Below, piece by piece: positions 52,251-61,067 of a stretch of DNA of 64,000 bases. The stretch comes from Streptomyces antibioticus (GTDB lineage: Bacteria > Actinomycetota > Actinomycetes > Streptomycetales > Streptomycetaceae), in the NCBI RefSeq assembly GCF_001514065.1, contig NZ_KQ948423.1, positions 953,717 to 1,017,716 of the forward strand, written 5' to 3'. Every line of letters starts with the position of its first letter. Position 1 is the first letter of the stretch. The notes below the pieces were generated by a model, which was not told the origin of the DNA, did no database searches, and saw only the letters and a program-made list of their open reading frames with translations. Made by a program: the position numbers and the translations under genes.

Positions 52251-54101
52251 TCAGCGCATCCTGGTGGCCCACTCCTGCACCTTGGCGATGCGCTGCCGCA
52301 GCTGCCCGGCCGTGGCCTCGGCGCTCGGCGGACCGCCGCACACGCGGCGCAGCTCGGTGTGGATGACGCCGTGCGGCTTGCCGCTCTGGTGGACGTAGGC
52401 ACTCACCATCGTGTTGAGCTGCTTGCGCAGCTCCATCATCTCCTTGTGGGAGACGACGGGCCGCCGCTCGGCGGGCAGCTCCAGCAGGTCCGCCTCGGCG
52501 TCCGGCTTCTTGCGGCTGTGCGCGATCTGCCGGGCCTGCCGCTTCTGGAGGAGAAGCTGGACCTGGTCGGGCTCCAGGAGGCCCGGAATCCCGAGGTAGT
52601 CCTGCTCCTCCTCGCTGCCCGGGTGGGCCTGCATGCCGAACTCGGCACCGTCGTACAGCACCCGGTCGAAGACGGCCTCGGACTCCAGCGCCTCGAAGGA
52701 GAACTGCTCCTGCTCGCCGGTGTCCTCGTCCTGCTCCTTGTTCGCCTCCTCCATCTCCTTCTCGGACTCGGCGTACGGGTCCTCCTCGCCCTCCTTCTTC
52801 GGCTTGTCGAGGGCGTGGTCCCGTTCCACCTCCATCTCGTTGGCGAAGGTTAGGAGGTCGGGGACGGTCGGGAGGAAGACGGAGGCGGTCTCGCCGCGGC
52901 GCCGGGACCGGACGAAACGGCCGACGGCCTGGGCGAAGAAGAGGGGCGTGGAGATGGTGGTGGCGTACACGCCGACGGCGAGGCGGGGGACGTCGACGCC
53001 TTCCGACACCATGCGTACGGCGACCATCCAGCGGTCGTTGCTCGCGCTGAAGTCGTCGATGCGCTTGGAGGCGCCCGCGTCGTCGGAGAGGACGAGCGTC
53101 GCCTTCGTGCCCGTGATCTCGCGGATCAGCTTGGCGTAGGCGCGGGCGGAGTCCTGGTCGGAGGCGATGACGAGCGCGCCCGCGTCCGGGATGCCCTTGC
53201 GGACCTCGGTGAGCCGCTGGTCGGCGGCGCGCAGCACACTCGGCATCCACTCACCGCGCGGATCGAGCGCCGTACGCCAGGCCTGCGAGATGGCGTCCTT
53301 GGTCATGGGCTCGCCGAGCCGGGCGGCGATCTCGTCACCGGCCTTCGTCCGCCAGCGCATGTTGCCGCTGTAGGAGAGGAAGATGACCGGCCGGACGACA
53401 TGGTCGGCGAGCGCGTTGCCGTAGCCGTAGGTGTAGTCGGCGGCCGACCTCCGAATGCCCGCGTTGTCCTCCTCGTACGTCACGAAGGGGATGGGGTTGG
53501 TGTCGGACCGGAACGGCGTACCGGTGAGCGCGAGCCGGCGGGTGGCGGGCTCGAAGGCTTCGAGGCAGGCCTCGCCCCAGGACTTGGAGTCACCGGCGTG
53601 GTGGATCTCGTCGAGGATGACGAGGGTCTTGCGCTGCTCGACGCGGTTGCGGTGCAGCATGGGGCGCACGCCGACACCGGCGTACGTCACGGCGACCCCG
53701 TGATAGTCCTTCCCGAGCGGCCCCGCGCTGTACTCCGGGTCCAGCTTGATCCCTATCCGCGCGGCAGCTTCCGCCCACTGCTTCTTCAGATGCTCGGTCG
53801 GCGCGACCACGGTCACCTGCTGCACGACATGGTGGTGCAGCAGCCAGGAGGCGAGGGTGAGGGCGAAGGTCGTCTTGCCGGCGCCCGGGGTCGCCACCGC
53901 GAGGAAGTCACGCGGCTGCTCCTGGATGTACTTCTCCATCGCCCCCTGCTGCCAGGCACGCAGCTTGCTGGCGGTGCCCCAGGGGGCGCGGCCGGGGAAG
54001 GCGGGCGAGAGGTGGTGGGACGTGGTGGAGGCAGACATAGGCGCGGGCCCGGAGGGCCCTCCGTTGAGGGTGGTGGCGGGTGACGGGCGGGCGGTAGTCA
54101 C
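52251..54101 (-). CDS. DEAD/DEAH-box superfamily II helicase
   Basis: 616 residues from GTG 54101; ATG 54038 is a later alternative. Motif I 'TPGAGKTT' (71-78), motif II 'DEIHH', motif III 'LTGTPF', motif V/VI 'MVSEGVDVPRL' and 'QAVGRFVRSRR'. It resembles the RAD25/XPB-like and type III restriction-type helicases. A strongly acidic linker ('EGEEDPYAESEKEMEEANKEQDEDTGEQEQ') lies before the C-terminal region. A role in DNA or RNA transactions is likely; no nuclease or methylase adjoins it. Confidence 0.9.
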   Translation of the reverse strand: MTTARPSPATTLNGGPSGPAPMSASTTSHHLSPAFPGRAPWGTASKLRAWQQGAMEKYIQEQPRDFLAVATPGAGKTTFALTLASWLLHHHVVQQVTVVAPTEHLKKQWAEAAARIGIKLDPEYSAGPLGKDYHGVAVTYAGVGVRPMLHRNRVEQRKTLVILDEIHHAGDSKSWGEACLEAFEPATRRLALTGTPFRSDTNPIPFVTYEEDNAGIRRSAADYTYGYGNALADHVVRPVIFLSYSGNMRWRTKAGDEIAARLGEPMTKDAISQAWRTALDPRGEWMPSVLRAADQRLTEVRKGIPDAGALVIASDQDSARAYAKLIREITGTKATLVLSDDAGASKRIDDFSASNDRWMVAVRMVSEGVDVPRLAVGVYATTISTPLFFAQAVGRFVRSRRRGETASVFLPTVPDLLTFANEMEVERDHALDKPKKEGEEDPYAESEKEMEEANKEQDEDTGEQEQFSFEALESEAVFDRVLYDGAEFGMQAHPGSEEEQDYLGIPGLLEPDQVQLLLQKRQARQIAHSRKKPDAEADLLELPAERRPVVSHKEMMELRKQLNTMVSAYVHQSGKPHGVIHTELRRVCGGPPSAEATAGQLRQRIAKVQEWATRMR

Positions 54102-54238
54102 GGTCTCCGTACGAGGGGTCGGGCGGCTCGGCTGGTGGTCCGTAAGGTCGGCTACGTATGACAACCGGGCCACCCTACCGGCGGCCCGACGCCGTCAACG
54201 TGCGGACGGGGCCGGGTCGCCCGTGGGTGGGACCGAGG

Positions 54239-54613
54239 TCACAGCCGGCGCAGCCGTCCCGCGATCACCTGGATGTCGCTCTCCGCGCCGGAGGCCACAT
54301 CGATGACCAGGTCGTACGCGGTGTCCTGGTCGCAGGCCGTCAGATCGACCCCGTTGACGCCGAGGAAGGTCGCGGTGGCGAGCCACGCGGTCCGCTTGTT
54401 GCCGTCGACGAGCGGGTGGTTCGCGGCGAGGGCGTGCAGGAGGGCGGCGGCCTGCTCGTATAGGTCGTCGTAGGCCTGAGTGCCGAACATCCGGGCCCGC
54501 GGCCGGCGCACGGCGGAGGCGAACAGCCCGGCGTCGCGGGCCTCCGGAGGAAGGCCGCCGAAGGCGACCCGGGCGATCCGCTCGACCTCCGCGACGGTGA
54601 GGTGCCTGGTCAT
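54239..54613 (-). CDS. Doc-type Fic toxin
   Basis: A 124-residue Doc-family protein. 'NHPLVDGNKRTAW' (His66 to Lys73) is the Doc variant of the Fic motif, in which Lys replaces the usual Gly; Doc phosphorylates EF-Tu rather than adenylating it. 'ASAVRRPRA' also fits. It overlaps the antitoxin gene by 4 bp. Confidence 0.9.
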   Translation of the reverse strand: MTRHLTVAEVERIARVAFGGLPPEARDAGLFASAVRRPRARMFGTQAYDDLYEQAAALLHALAANHPLVDGNKRTAWLATATFLGVNGVDLTACDQDTAYDLVIDVASGAESDIQVIAGRLRRL

Positions 54614-54810
54614 TCGCCGAGCCTCCGCAGCAGGTCGGCGTGGGCGACGGCCAGCATCTCGGCGCGCACCCGTACCGGGGACGCCTCCTGGGCGATCCGG
54701 TGCAGTACGGCGTCCAGGGCGATGTCCTCCGGGAGACGACCGGTGGCGTCGGCGAGGTCGTCGAGCTCCTGCCGCAGGCCGGCCGGGAGATGAAGGGTCA
54801 GCTCGTCCAT
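54610..54810 (-). CDS. Antitoxin partner of Doc
   Basis: 66 residues; 'LTLHLPAGLRQELDDLADATGRLPEDIALDAVLHRIAQEA' is a ribbon-helix-helix DNA-binding fold, with a C-terminal helix likely to cap the toxin. It precedes doc with an ATGA overlap, the classic antitoxin-first order. Confidence 0.85.
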   Translation of the reverse strand: MDELTLHLPAGLRQELDDLADATGRLPEDIALDAVLHRIAQEASPVRVRAEMLAVAHADLLRRLGE

Positions 54811-54858
54811 ACCGGGAAGCTAGCGCCCCTGATCACCTCGTCTCGACCGGTTTACCGC

Positions 54859-56310
54859 TCATCGCTCCCGCAACCGCCGCGTCACCCACGCCCCGACCAA
54901 CGCCACCCCCGCCATCGGGAGGAACACCGCCGCGAACGCCACCGGATGCGAGCCCGTGCCGGACGTCTCCGTCGCCGCGTGGCTCACCGCGCCGCCGCCC
55001 AGGGCGGCGAAGGCGGCGCCGCCCGCGGCCAGCAGGACGACGTTGGCGAGCGCGTCCGAGATCTGGAGGGAGGCGGAGTTGGTGCCGGCCTCCTCGGGCG
55101 CCGAGAGCTGGAGCAGCAGCACGCTGGTGGAGGCGATCACCAGGCCCATGCCGAAGCAGCCGAAGGCCCACGCCACCGCCACCGTCCAGGCCGGCACCGA
55201 GTCGATCAGCACACTCGGCGCGGCGGCGATCGACGCCGCCACCAGCACCATCCCGGACGTCATCAGCCGCTCCCGGTACGGCTCCACCCGTGCCCGCGAC
55301 TGCACCCACGACCCCAGCGCCCACGTCAGCCCGCCCGCCGCGAGCGAGAACCCGGCGAGCGTCGGCGTGAGCCCCCGCTGCGTGACCAGCATCAGCGGCA
55401 CGAAGGACTCGGCGGCGATGAAGGACCCCGCGGCGACCCCGCGCAGCAGCACGACGGAGGGCAGGCCGCGGGTGGCCCGGTAGGTGCCGCGGGGCAGCAG
55501 TCCGCGCACGGCCGGCACGAGGAGGGCGGCGCCCGCGACGGCCGGGACCACCGACAGCCACCTCAGGTCCTGGGCGGCGTACTGCAACAGGCCCGCGCCC
55601 AGCGAGATGCCGAGGGCGAGGCGGATGCGGCGCCGGTCGAAGGAGGCGGTGCGGGCGGAGCCGTCGACCGGTCCGCCGGCCCGCCGCCGGATCTGCGGCA
55701 GCGCGAGCGCCAGCGGAAAGACGACGAGTACGGGGATGCCGACGAACACCCACCGCCAGCCCAGATGCTCGGTCACCGCCCCCGCCGCGAGCGGTCCGAC
55801 GATCGACGGCACGACCCAGCCCGCGGCGAAGGCGGCCATGATCGCGGGCCGCAGCCGCTCGGGGTAGGCCCTCCCGACGACGACATACAGCGCGACGATG
55901 ACGAGCCCGCCGCCGAACCCCTGCACGGCCCGCCCGAGGATGAACAGCCACATCGCCCCCGCCGTGCCGGACAGCAGCAGCCCGGCGGCGAAGGAGGCGA
56001 TGCCGGTGGTCAGCGGCCCGAGGGGCCCGCGCCGGTCGGACCACTGCCCGGAGAGCACCATGCCGAAGAGGGAGGTCGTGAAGTACCCCGAGAACGCGAA
56101 CGCGTACAGCGACAGCCCGTCCAGTTCCCGCGCCGCCACCGGCATCGCCGTCCCGACCGCGGTCGCCTCGAAGGCGATGAGCAGCACGACCGACACGATC
56201 CCGACGCTGAGCGCCCGGTAGGCCCGGCTCAGCACTCCGTCCTCGATACCGGCGGGCAGGTCAGGGGCGGTTTCCGCGACATCGGCGTCGCGCGGTTCGA
56301 GGGTGGCCAT
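54859..56310 (-). CDS. MFS drug/metabolite exporter
   Basis: 483 residues with 12-14 membrane helices; 'LSGQWSDRRGPLG' is the MFS loop motif and 'AFEATAVGTAMPVAARELDG' resembles the DHA2 antiport group motif. It probably exports toxic compounds with proton exchange. ATG 56310 is supported by the conserved N-terminal soluble stretch. It has no regulator beside it. Confidence 0.88.
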   Translation of the reverse strand: MATLEPRDADVAETAPDLPAGIEDGVLSRAYRALSVGIVSVVLLIAFEATAVGTAMPVAARELDGLSLYAFAFSGYFTTSLFGMVLSGQWSDRRGPLGPLTTGIASFAAGLLLSGTAGAMWLFILGRAVQGFGGGLVIVALYVVVGRAYPERLRPAIMAAFAAGWVVPSIVGPLAAGAVTEHLGWRWVFVGIPVLVVFPLALALPQIRRRAGGPVDGSARTASFDRRRIRLALGISLGAGLLQYAAQDLRWLSVVPAVAGAALLVPAVRGLLPRGTYRATRGLPSVVLLRGVAAGSFIAAESFVPLMLVTQRGLTPTLAGFSLAAGGLTWALGSWVQSRARVEPYRERLMTSGMVLVAASIAAAPSVLIDSVPAWTVAVAWAFGCFGMGLVIASTSVLLLQLSAPEEAGTNSASLQISDALANVVLLAAGGAAFAALGGGAVSHAATETSGTGSHPVAFAAVFLPMAGVALVGAWVTRRLRER

Positions 56311-56530
56311 GGTCGCCAGCGTAAGGGCCGAGGCCGGGTTTTGCCCCTGTCGGGGGGCGGGCTGACACTGGGACCTTGGTCGTACGACCAGCGCCGCGCC
56401 CCGCGCCTTTCATGAACGGCGTGTGGCAGTCCCGTTGCAGGGCGGGCGATTCCCTTGAGCCCCTTCTCGCCCCGCCCGTACGGTCGTCTCACCGAGGTCG
56501 GAACGGAGCCCGTCTCCGATCCCGGCGAAC

Positions 56531-56602
56531 GGCCGTGTGCCCGAGTGGCTTAGGGACTCGCCTGCAAAGCGAGGTACGTGGGTTCAATTCCCGCCACGGC
56601 CT
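56531..56602 (+). tRNA. tRNA-Cys (GCA)
   Basis: A 72-nt cloverleaf: acceptor GGCCGTG/CACGGCC, anticodon stem CTCGC/GCGAG with loop CTGCAAA (anticodon GCA), T arm GTGGG-TTCAATT-CCCGC, and U73 discriminator, the hallmark of tRNA-Cys. CCA is not encoded. Confidence 0.95.
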
Positions 56603-56619
56603 CTGTGCCGAGCGTGACG

Positions 56620-56654
56620 AAAGGGCGGCGCCCCCGGTGGGGGTGCCGCCCTTT
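56620..56654. terminator. Strong hairpin after tRNA-Cys
   Basis: AAAGGGCGGCGCCCC pairs with GGGGTGCCGCCCTTT (15 bp with one G-T pair, 5-nt loop). It terminates tRNA-Cys and, on the other strand, the secreted-protein gene at 56668. Confidence 0.9.
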
Positions 56655-56667
56655 CCGTGGGTCGGGG

Positions 56668-57072
56668 TCAGGCCCTGGCGTACTCCCAGCCGCCGCACCG
56701 GTACGGGGTGCCGTCCGAGCCGTCCTGGAGGCAGGCGCGGATCTGGAGGGTGGTGCCCTCCGGGAAGGACAGGTCCCAGTTCTTGGCGACGGCGTAGCCG
56801 TTGCCGTTGTAGTACGAGTGGGTCGAGGAGCTGGAGTTGTAGCGCCACTGGGCTGCCGTGCCGTGGCCGTCCTTCAGCATGTCGAGGGCGGTGAGGATCT
56901 CGCCGTCGGCGGCGAAGTACGTCTTCGCGGTGATGTCCGCCGAGACGATGGAGTTGGAGGCCTCGTAGACCTCACCGGCGGCCTGGGCGGGGGCGATGCC
57001 CAGGGCGAGCGCCGAGGCGGAGGCCGCGGCGACCTCGAGGGCGGTCGTCATTCGACGGTGGAGCTTGCGCAC
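56668..57072 (-). CDS. Small secreted protein
   Basis: 134 residues from GTG 57072 (AGAGGA 8 bp upstream). A signal peptide ('MTTALEVAAASASALALGIAPAQA') is followed by a small beta-rich mature domain with two cysteines ('RACLQDGSDGTPYRCGGWEYA') likely to form a disulfide. It resembles small secreted proteins common in Streptomyces; no enzyme motif is visible. Confidence 0.75.
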   Translation of the reverse strand: MRKLHRRMTTALEVAAASASALALGIAPAQAAGEVYEASNSIVSADITAKTYFAADGEILTALDMLKDGHGTAAQWRYNSSSSTHSYYNGNGYAVAKNWDLSFPEGTTLQIRACLQDGSDGTPYRCGGWEYARA

Positions 57073-57342
57073 AGCAGCGGTCCTCTCTTCGAACAACTGG
57101 TCGCGCCCGAACTTACCTGAGGGGCACGGGAGTTGGCTGATTATTAATGGGGGTGGCGAGGCCGGCGTGCCCCGTGTCTCCTTGTGCCGTTCGTTCCGTT
57201 TTGCTGTGAATCCTCCGATGAGTCAGCAAAGCGAAAGGTGCGTCCCCACATAGTCCGTTTGTCCCCGGGGGTGCTTGATCCGCTGCCATGCTGCCCACAC
57301 CGGGGCCGCTGAGGGGCTCCGCGCCGGCATCAGGGGGATGCG
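57073..57342. other. Intergenic region before the metzincin gene
   Basis: 270 bp. It holds an AT-rich patch, TGATTATTAAT (57137-57147), and GTTTTGCTGTGAATCC, likely promoter material for one or both divergent genes; no clear operator. Confidence 0.4.
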
Positions 57343-58839
57343 ATGGGCGATCAGGCATATTGGAACACCGGGGACCGGCCCCGGATCTTCATCAACTGGC
57401 AGTCCTTCACCGCACAGGGCATCAGCAACGACTGGCAGGGGCCGGTCACGGACGCGGTGCTCAACGCGTACACGCGGTGGCAGAACGCGGGGGTCGACTG
57501 CCGCTTCCAGTTCTGGAACTACACCGACCGGACCGAGCCGCAGGACGGCGAGATCCTCGTGTCGATGAACGAACGGCACTTCGACACCACACGCATCGCC
57601 TCGACGTTCACCAGCTGGCGCAAGGCCAGTCTGGTCATCCACCGCAAGAACGGTGCCGACCTCACGCCGTGGCCGCTGGTGCCGTTCAACGCCCAGCCCG
57701 GGCAGATCGACCTCCAGGGCATCTTCCTGCACGAGCTGGGCCACTGCTACTGGCTCGACCACAGCGCCAGTGCCCAGGAGACCATGTGGGGCGACTACGG
57801 CTATCACCGCTACCGGTTCGGGCCATGGGAGGGTGACGTCGCGCGCGCCAAGGCGATCTACCGGGACTTCGACCGCAACCGGCTACGGGAGTTCCGGTCC
57901 GTCGACGGCGGCGGGTCGTGGTTCGCGCAGGGGACGCAGCTCACCGACTACAACAACTACCAGGCACGGACCTGTCTGACGCCGGGTGTCACCTCCATCG
58001 GGACCAGCGGGCTGTACGCGCTCGGGTGGAGCCACCCGAACCGCATCCCGACCTGGCTGCGCACCGACGGCGTCAACTTCCTCTTCAACGGCTGGGTCTA
58101 CTACGGCGGTGAACGCTCCGTCCACGGCCCCGCCCTCGCCGACGAGCCCGGCGGGCTGATGCTCATGGCCTGGGTGCACAACGACGACAACGGCACCGTC
58201 CGCCTGGTCCGCTCCACCAACCAGGGGCAGAGCTGGGCCTGGGCCAACACCCCGGCCGGCGCCACCACCTTCGGCACCCCCGGCCTCGCCTCCACCATGG
58301 TGAACGGCCGCCGCGCCTGGGTGCTGGCCTGGGCGCACTTCGACCGCGCCGACCACACCGGCACCGGCCGCATCCGCGCCAGCGTCTCCTTCGACGACGG
58401 CTGGTCCTGGTCGACGCCCGCCGTCGTACCGACCAGCTACGACTACAAGTCGCTCGCCGGAATCTCGCTGGCCGCCGCTCCCGACAACCGGCTGGTGCTG
58501 GGCTTCTCCTGGGCGGGGCCCGACATCTACTCCATGAACCTGGTCCGCAGCCTCGACTGCGAGGTCTCCGGCGACCGGCTCGTCCAGCGCGGCACCGGCT
58601 TCTCCAACGACCGCACCCGCACCCAGCCCGCCGTCACCTACGATCCCGGCCGCAATCTCTTCCATCTCTCCTTCCGGGAACAGAACTTCCTGACCTCGCT
58701 GCGCGTCGCGCAGAAGGAGTGGCTCAAGACGTCCTGGTCGGCGGCCCAGCAGCTGCCCAACTCCACGTCCAGCACGGCGCCGGCCCTGGCCCACAGCCGC
58801 GTCGGCAACAACCTTCTCCTGTGGTACGGAGGCGAGTGA
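57343..58839 (+). CDS. Metzincin-like metalloprotease with sialidase-like C-terminus
   Basis: 498 residues. 'HELGHCYWLDH' is the HExxHxxxxxH zinc motif of metzincins, and 'ETMWGDY' is a Met-turn, resembling M10 matrixins. After residue 190 the protein has BNR/sialidase-like repeats ('SVDGGGSWFAQG', 'STNQGQSWAWA', 'SFDDGWSWSTP'). No signal peptide or lipobox is visible from ATG 57343. It is followed 3 bp later by a second gene, likely its partner. Confidence 0.82.
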   Translation: MGDQAYWNTGDRPRIFINWQSFTAQGISNDWQGPVTDAVLNAYTRWQNAGVDCRFQFWNYTDRTEPQDGEILVSMNERHFDTTRIASTFTSWRKASLVIHRKNGADLTPWPLVPFNAQPGQIDLQGIFLHELGHCYWLDHSASAQETMWGDYGYHRYRFGPWEGDVARAKAIYRDFDRNRLREFRSVDGGGSWFAQGTQLTDYNNYQARTCLTPGVTSIGTSGLYALGWSHPNRIPTWLRTDGVNFLFNGWVYYGGERSVHGPALADEPGGLMLMAWVHNDDNGTVRLVRSTNQGQSWAWANTPAGATTFGTPGLASTMVNGRRAWVLAWAHFDRADHTGTGRIRASVSFDDGWSWSTPAVVPTSYDYKSLAGISLAAAPDNRLVLGFSWAGPDIYSMNLVRSLDCEVSGDRLVQRGTGFSNDRTRTQPAVTYDPGRNLFHLSFREQNFLTSLRVAQKEWLKTSWSAAQQLPNSTSSTAPALAHSRVGNNLLLWYGGE

Positions 58840-58842
58840 GCC

Positions 58843-59496
58843 ATGGCGACGTATCTCACCACCACGCCGACCCTGCTCCAGCGCATCCGCGACTGCCAGG
58901 CCGTCGTGGTGCTGCGCGGGCGCACCCTGGAGTCGGTCACCACCGACCACGAGGCCCGCGAGGAACGGCAGTTGGGCACCTTCCGGGCCACGCCCACCGA
59001 GGTGCTCAAAGGCGACGACGAGGGCGCGCTGACCATCCGGATGCCCGGTGGCACCGGGTCCGCCGAGGAGCCGGCCTGGCGGCTGGCGCCGGAGGACGAC
59101 CGGCCGCAGGTCGCCTTCCTGGTCCGGGAGAGCCGCAGCTCCTGGGTGCCGTACTTCTCCAGCGTCTTCCCGCTCGACGGCGAGACCGTGCTGCTCTCGG
59201 AGGAGGTCGAGGACGACCGGACCGGCGCCGAAGGCGCCCTGGACCTCGCGGAGTTGCGGGCGCTCATCACCCGGGCCGCCGAGGAGGCGCGGGAGCAGCA
59301 GACCAGGCTGTGGGAGGCCGAGCCCGAGGTCGCGGCCCGCACCCGGCCCCATCCGGTCCTGGAGTCACCCGAGGCACCGGCACCGGGGGCGACCTCCGCC
59401 GCACCGGACGCCGCCGATCCCGGCGGGGCCTCGGCGGCGCCGGAGCCGGCGGATACACCGGGGTCGCCCGAGTCACCGGAGGCACCGGAGGAGTGA
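58843..59496 (+). CDS. Hypothetical protein paired with the metzincin
   Basis: 217 residues. An alpha/beta N-terminal domain of about 150 residues ('LLQRIRDCQAVVVLRGRTLESVTTDHEAREERQLGTFRATPTEVLKGDD') is followed by a Pro/Ala/Glu-rich tail of 60 residues. The first part looks like a small beta-barrel of the kind seen in secreted cysteine-rich or OB-like proteins, but I cannot name it. Three bases separate it from the protease gene, so they are certainly co-transcribed. Confidence 0.6.
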   Translation: MATYLTTTPTLLQRIRDCQAVVVLRGRTLESVTTDHEAREERQLGTFRATPTEVLKGDDEGALTIRMPGGTGSAEEPAWRLAPEDDRPQVAFLVRESRSSWVPYFSSVFPLDGETVLLSEEVEDDRTGAEGALDLAELRALITRAAEEAREQQTRLWEAEPEVAARTRPHPVLESPEAPAPGATSAAPDAADPGGASAAPEPADTPGSPESPEAPEE

Positions 59497-59521
59497 GCGG
59501 GCAGGGCCGAGGCGGGTGCGG

Positions 59522-60700
59522 TCAGAGCAGCCCGCCCGCCTCGTCCCGCAGCGCCTCCGTCCAGTAGTGCCAGTCGGCGTCCGGTCCGCTGCCCGTGCGG
59601 TCGACGGCCGACAGGACCTGGATCATCGTGGCCGCCAGCTGGGCGTGCGGTCCCAGCGGCTCGCTCAGCACGCGGGTGCGGCCCTGCGACAGCTCCTCGT
59701 CGAGGGTCGCCTCGCGGCTCAGCAGCCAGAGCGTGAAGGCGAGCGTGGAGACGTCCGTGTTCAGCGGGTGGAGCAGCCCCTCGGGCTCGCTCCAGTGCAG
59801 GACCGCGCCGGTCCGGCCGTCGACCACCAGGCTGTTGTCCTCGACGAGGTGGCCGAGGCGTATCAAGTGGTGCGCGTCGGCGGGGAGTTCGGCGGCCGGA
59901 TCGTCGGCGTGGTGCTCGGTCAGAGTCGGCAGCGGGACGTCCGTGTCCAGGCGGAAGAGCGCCGTGTCCTCGGGCAGGCCCGTGTCGCGCAGGAAGCGGC
60001 GGGTGGGTTCATGGGTGAGCGTCGCGGGGAAGTCGACCTCCTCGAAGCGCCAGATCTCGCCCTGCCCGAACTCCTGGTCCAGCAGCCGGGACGGAAGGTC
60101 GAGCGCCAGCCCCGAGGCCCTGCCCGGGCCGGCCGTCAGGGACAGCGGGCGGATGAGGGCCGCCGTCCGCCACAACGCCGGCACCTCGCCGCCCGTGCCC
60201 GCCTCGAAGACGGCGAGCAGCTGACGCGAGGCCTCCGCCGCCACCTGCGGGCCGTGCCGGTCGGCGTAGGCCGCGAACTGGCCGCGCAGCTCCGTCAGTT
60301 CCTCCGTCGCCGTCGCGAACCGCACCAGCTTCTCCAGCGACGGGGCGAGCGGGCGGCGTGCCATGAGGTCAGGGCGGTCCCACCAGAACTCGGTCGTCGA
60401 CACCTCGCCCGTCACGCCGTCGAGCAGGACCGACTCGGTCTCCCGGCCCTCGTCGTCGAGCAGTCCGCCTATGACCAGCTGGTCCCGCATGTCCACGGCC
60501 AGCCGCCCCTCGGGGTCGCCGGTCGCGTCGGTCAGGGTCCGCAGGCCTTCTCGGCCGAGCTCCGCGAAGCTCAACAGGCCGATCTCGGTGGGCAGTCCGG
60601 GGCCCGTCAGCCAGCTGCGCGTGGACGCATGCGTGACGAGGCGCTCCAGGTCGTCGTCGGTCAAGGTGATCACCGCGGGTGCGGTGCCGGTCGTGCTCAT
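59522..60700 (-). CDS. Protein with two SUKH-4-type immunity domains
   Basis: 392 residues from ATG 60700 (GGGGGAA upstream). Two similar halves each carry SUKH-4-like features: 'GLPTEIGLLSFAELGREGL...GLLDDEGRETESVLLDGVTGEV' (30-110) and 'GLPEDTALFRLDTDVPLPTL...LGHLVEDNSLVVDGRTGAVLHW' (241-303). SUKH proteins neutralise toxins in contact-dependent competition. No toxin gene is visible within the window on either side. Confidence 0.75.
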   Translation of the reverse strand: MSTTGTAPAVITLTDDDLERLVTHASTRSWLTGPGLPTEIGLLSFAELGREGLRTLTDATGDPEGRLAVDMRDQLVIGGLLDDEGRETESVLLDGVTGEVSTTEFWWDRPDLMARRPLAPSLEKLVRFATATEELTELRGQFAAYADRHGPQVAAEASRQLLAVFEAGTGGEVPALWRTAALIRPLSLTAGPGRASGLALDLPSRLLDQEFGQGEIWRFEEVDFPATLTHEPTRRFLRDTGLPEDTALFRLDTDVPLPTLTEHHADDPAAELPADAHHLIRLGHLVEDNSLVVDGRTGAVLHWSEPEGLLHPLNTDVSTLAFTLWLLSREATLDEELSQGRTRVLSEPLGPHAQLAATMIQVLSAVDRTGSGPDADWHYWTEALRDEAGGLL

Positions 60701-60944
60701 CGTTCCCCCGTGCGTGCGAGCTCTGTGTCCCCGAGCAGGGCAGGGCAGGGCGGGTTCGTCGTGAAGATCTCGCCGTCGTTCCCCACTGACCGGAACACTA
60801 CGCCGCACCACTGACAACGGCCCCGACAACCGGACCACCACGGCGACGCCCCACGACAGAGAGACGCTCGAACCACCCTGGCGCGTTGCCTCCCCGCCGG
60901 AATCGCCTCGACCGTCTCCCCCGCCGAAAGCCCCCACCCGCCCG

Positions 60945-61067
60945 TCAGGTCAGGTACACGCCGCCCAGCACGACGACCAGCGCGGCGAGCGCGAACACCA
61001 GGATCCAGATGAGCAACTTGCCGACGCTGGGCGGCGGTTCGTAGCGCTGCGGGTCCTCCTGGCTCAC
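60945..61067 (-). CDS. 40-residue single-helix membrane protein
   Basis: 40 residues from GTG 61067, overlapping the stop of the molybdenum-hydroxylase gene by 4 bp (GTGA). 'GKLLIWILVFALAALVVVLGGVYL' is a membrane helix. It may be a small accessory subunit or anchor of the enzyme; too short for the usual gene-finding threshold. Confidence 0.6.
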   Translation of the reverse strand: MSQEDPQRYEPPPSVGKLLIWILVFALAALVVVLGGVYLT

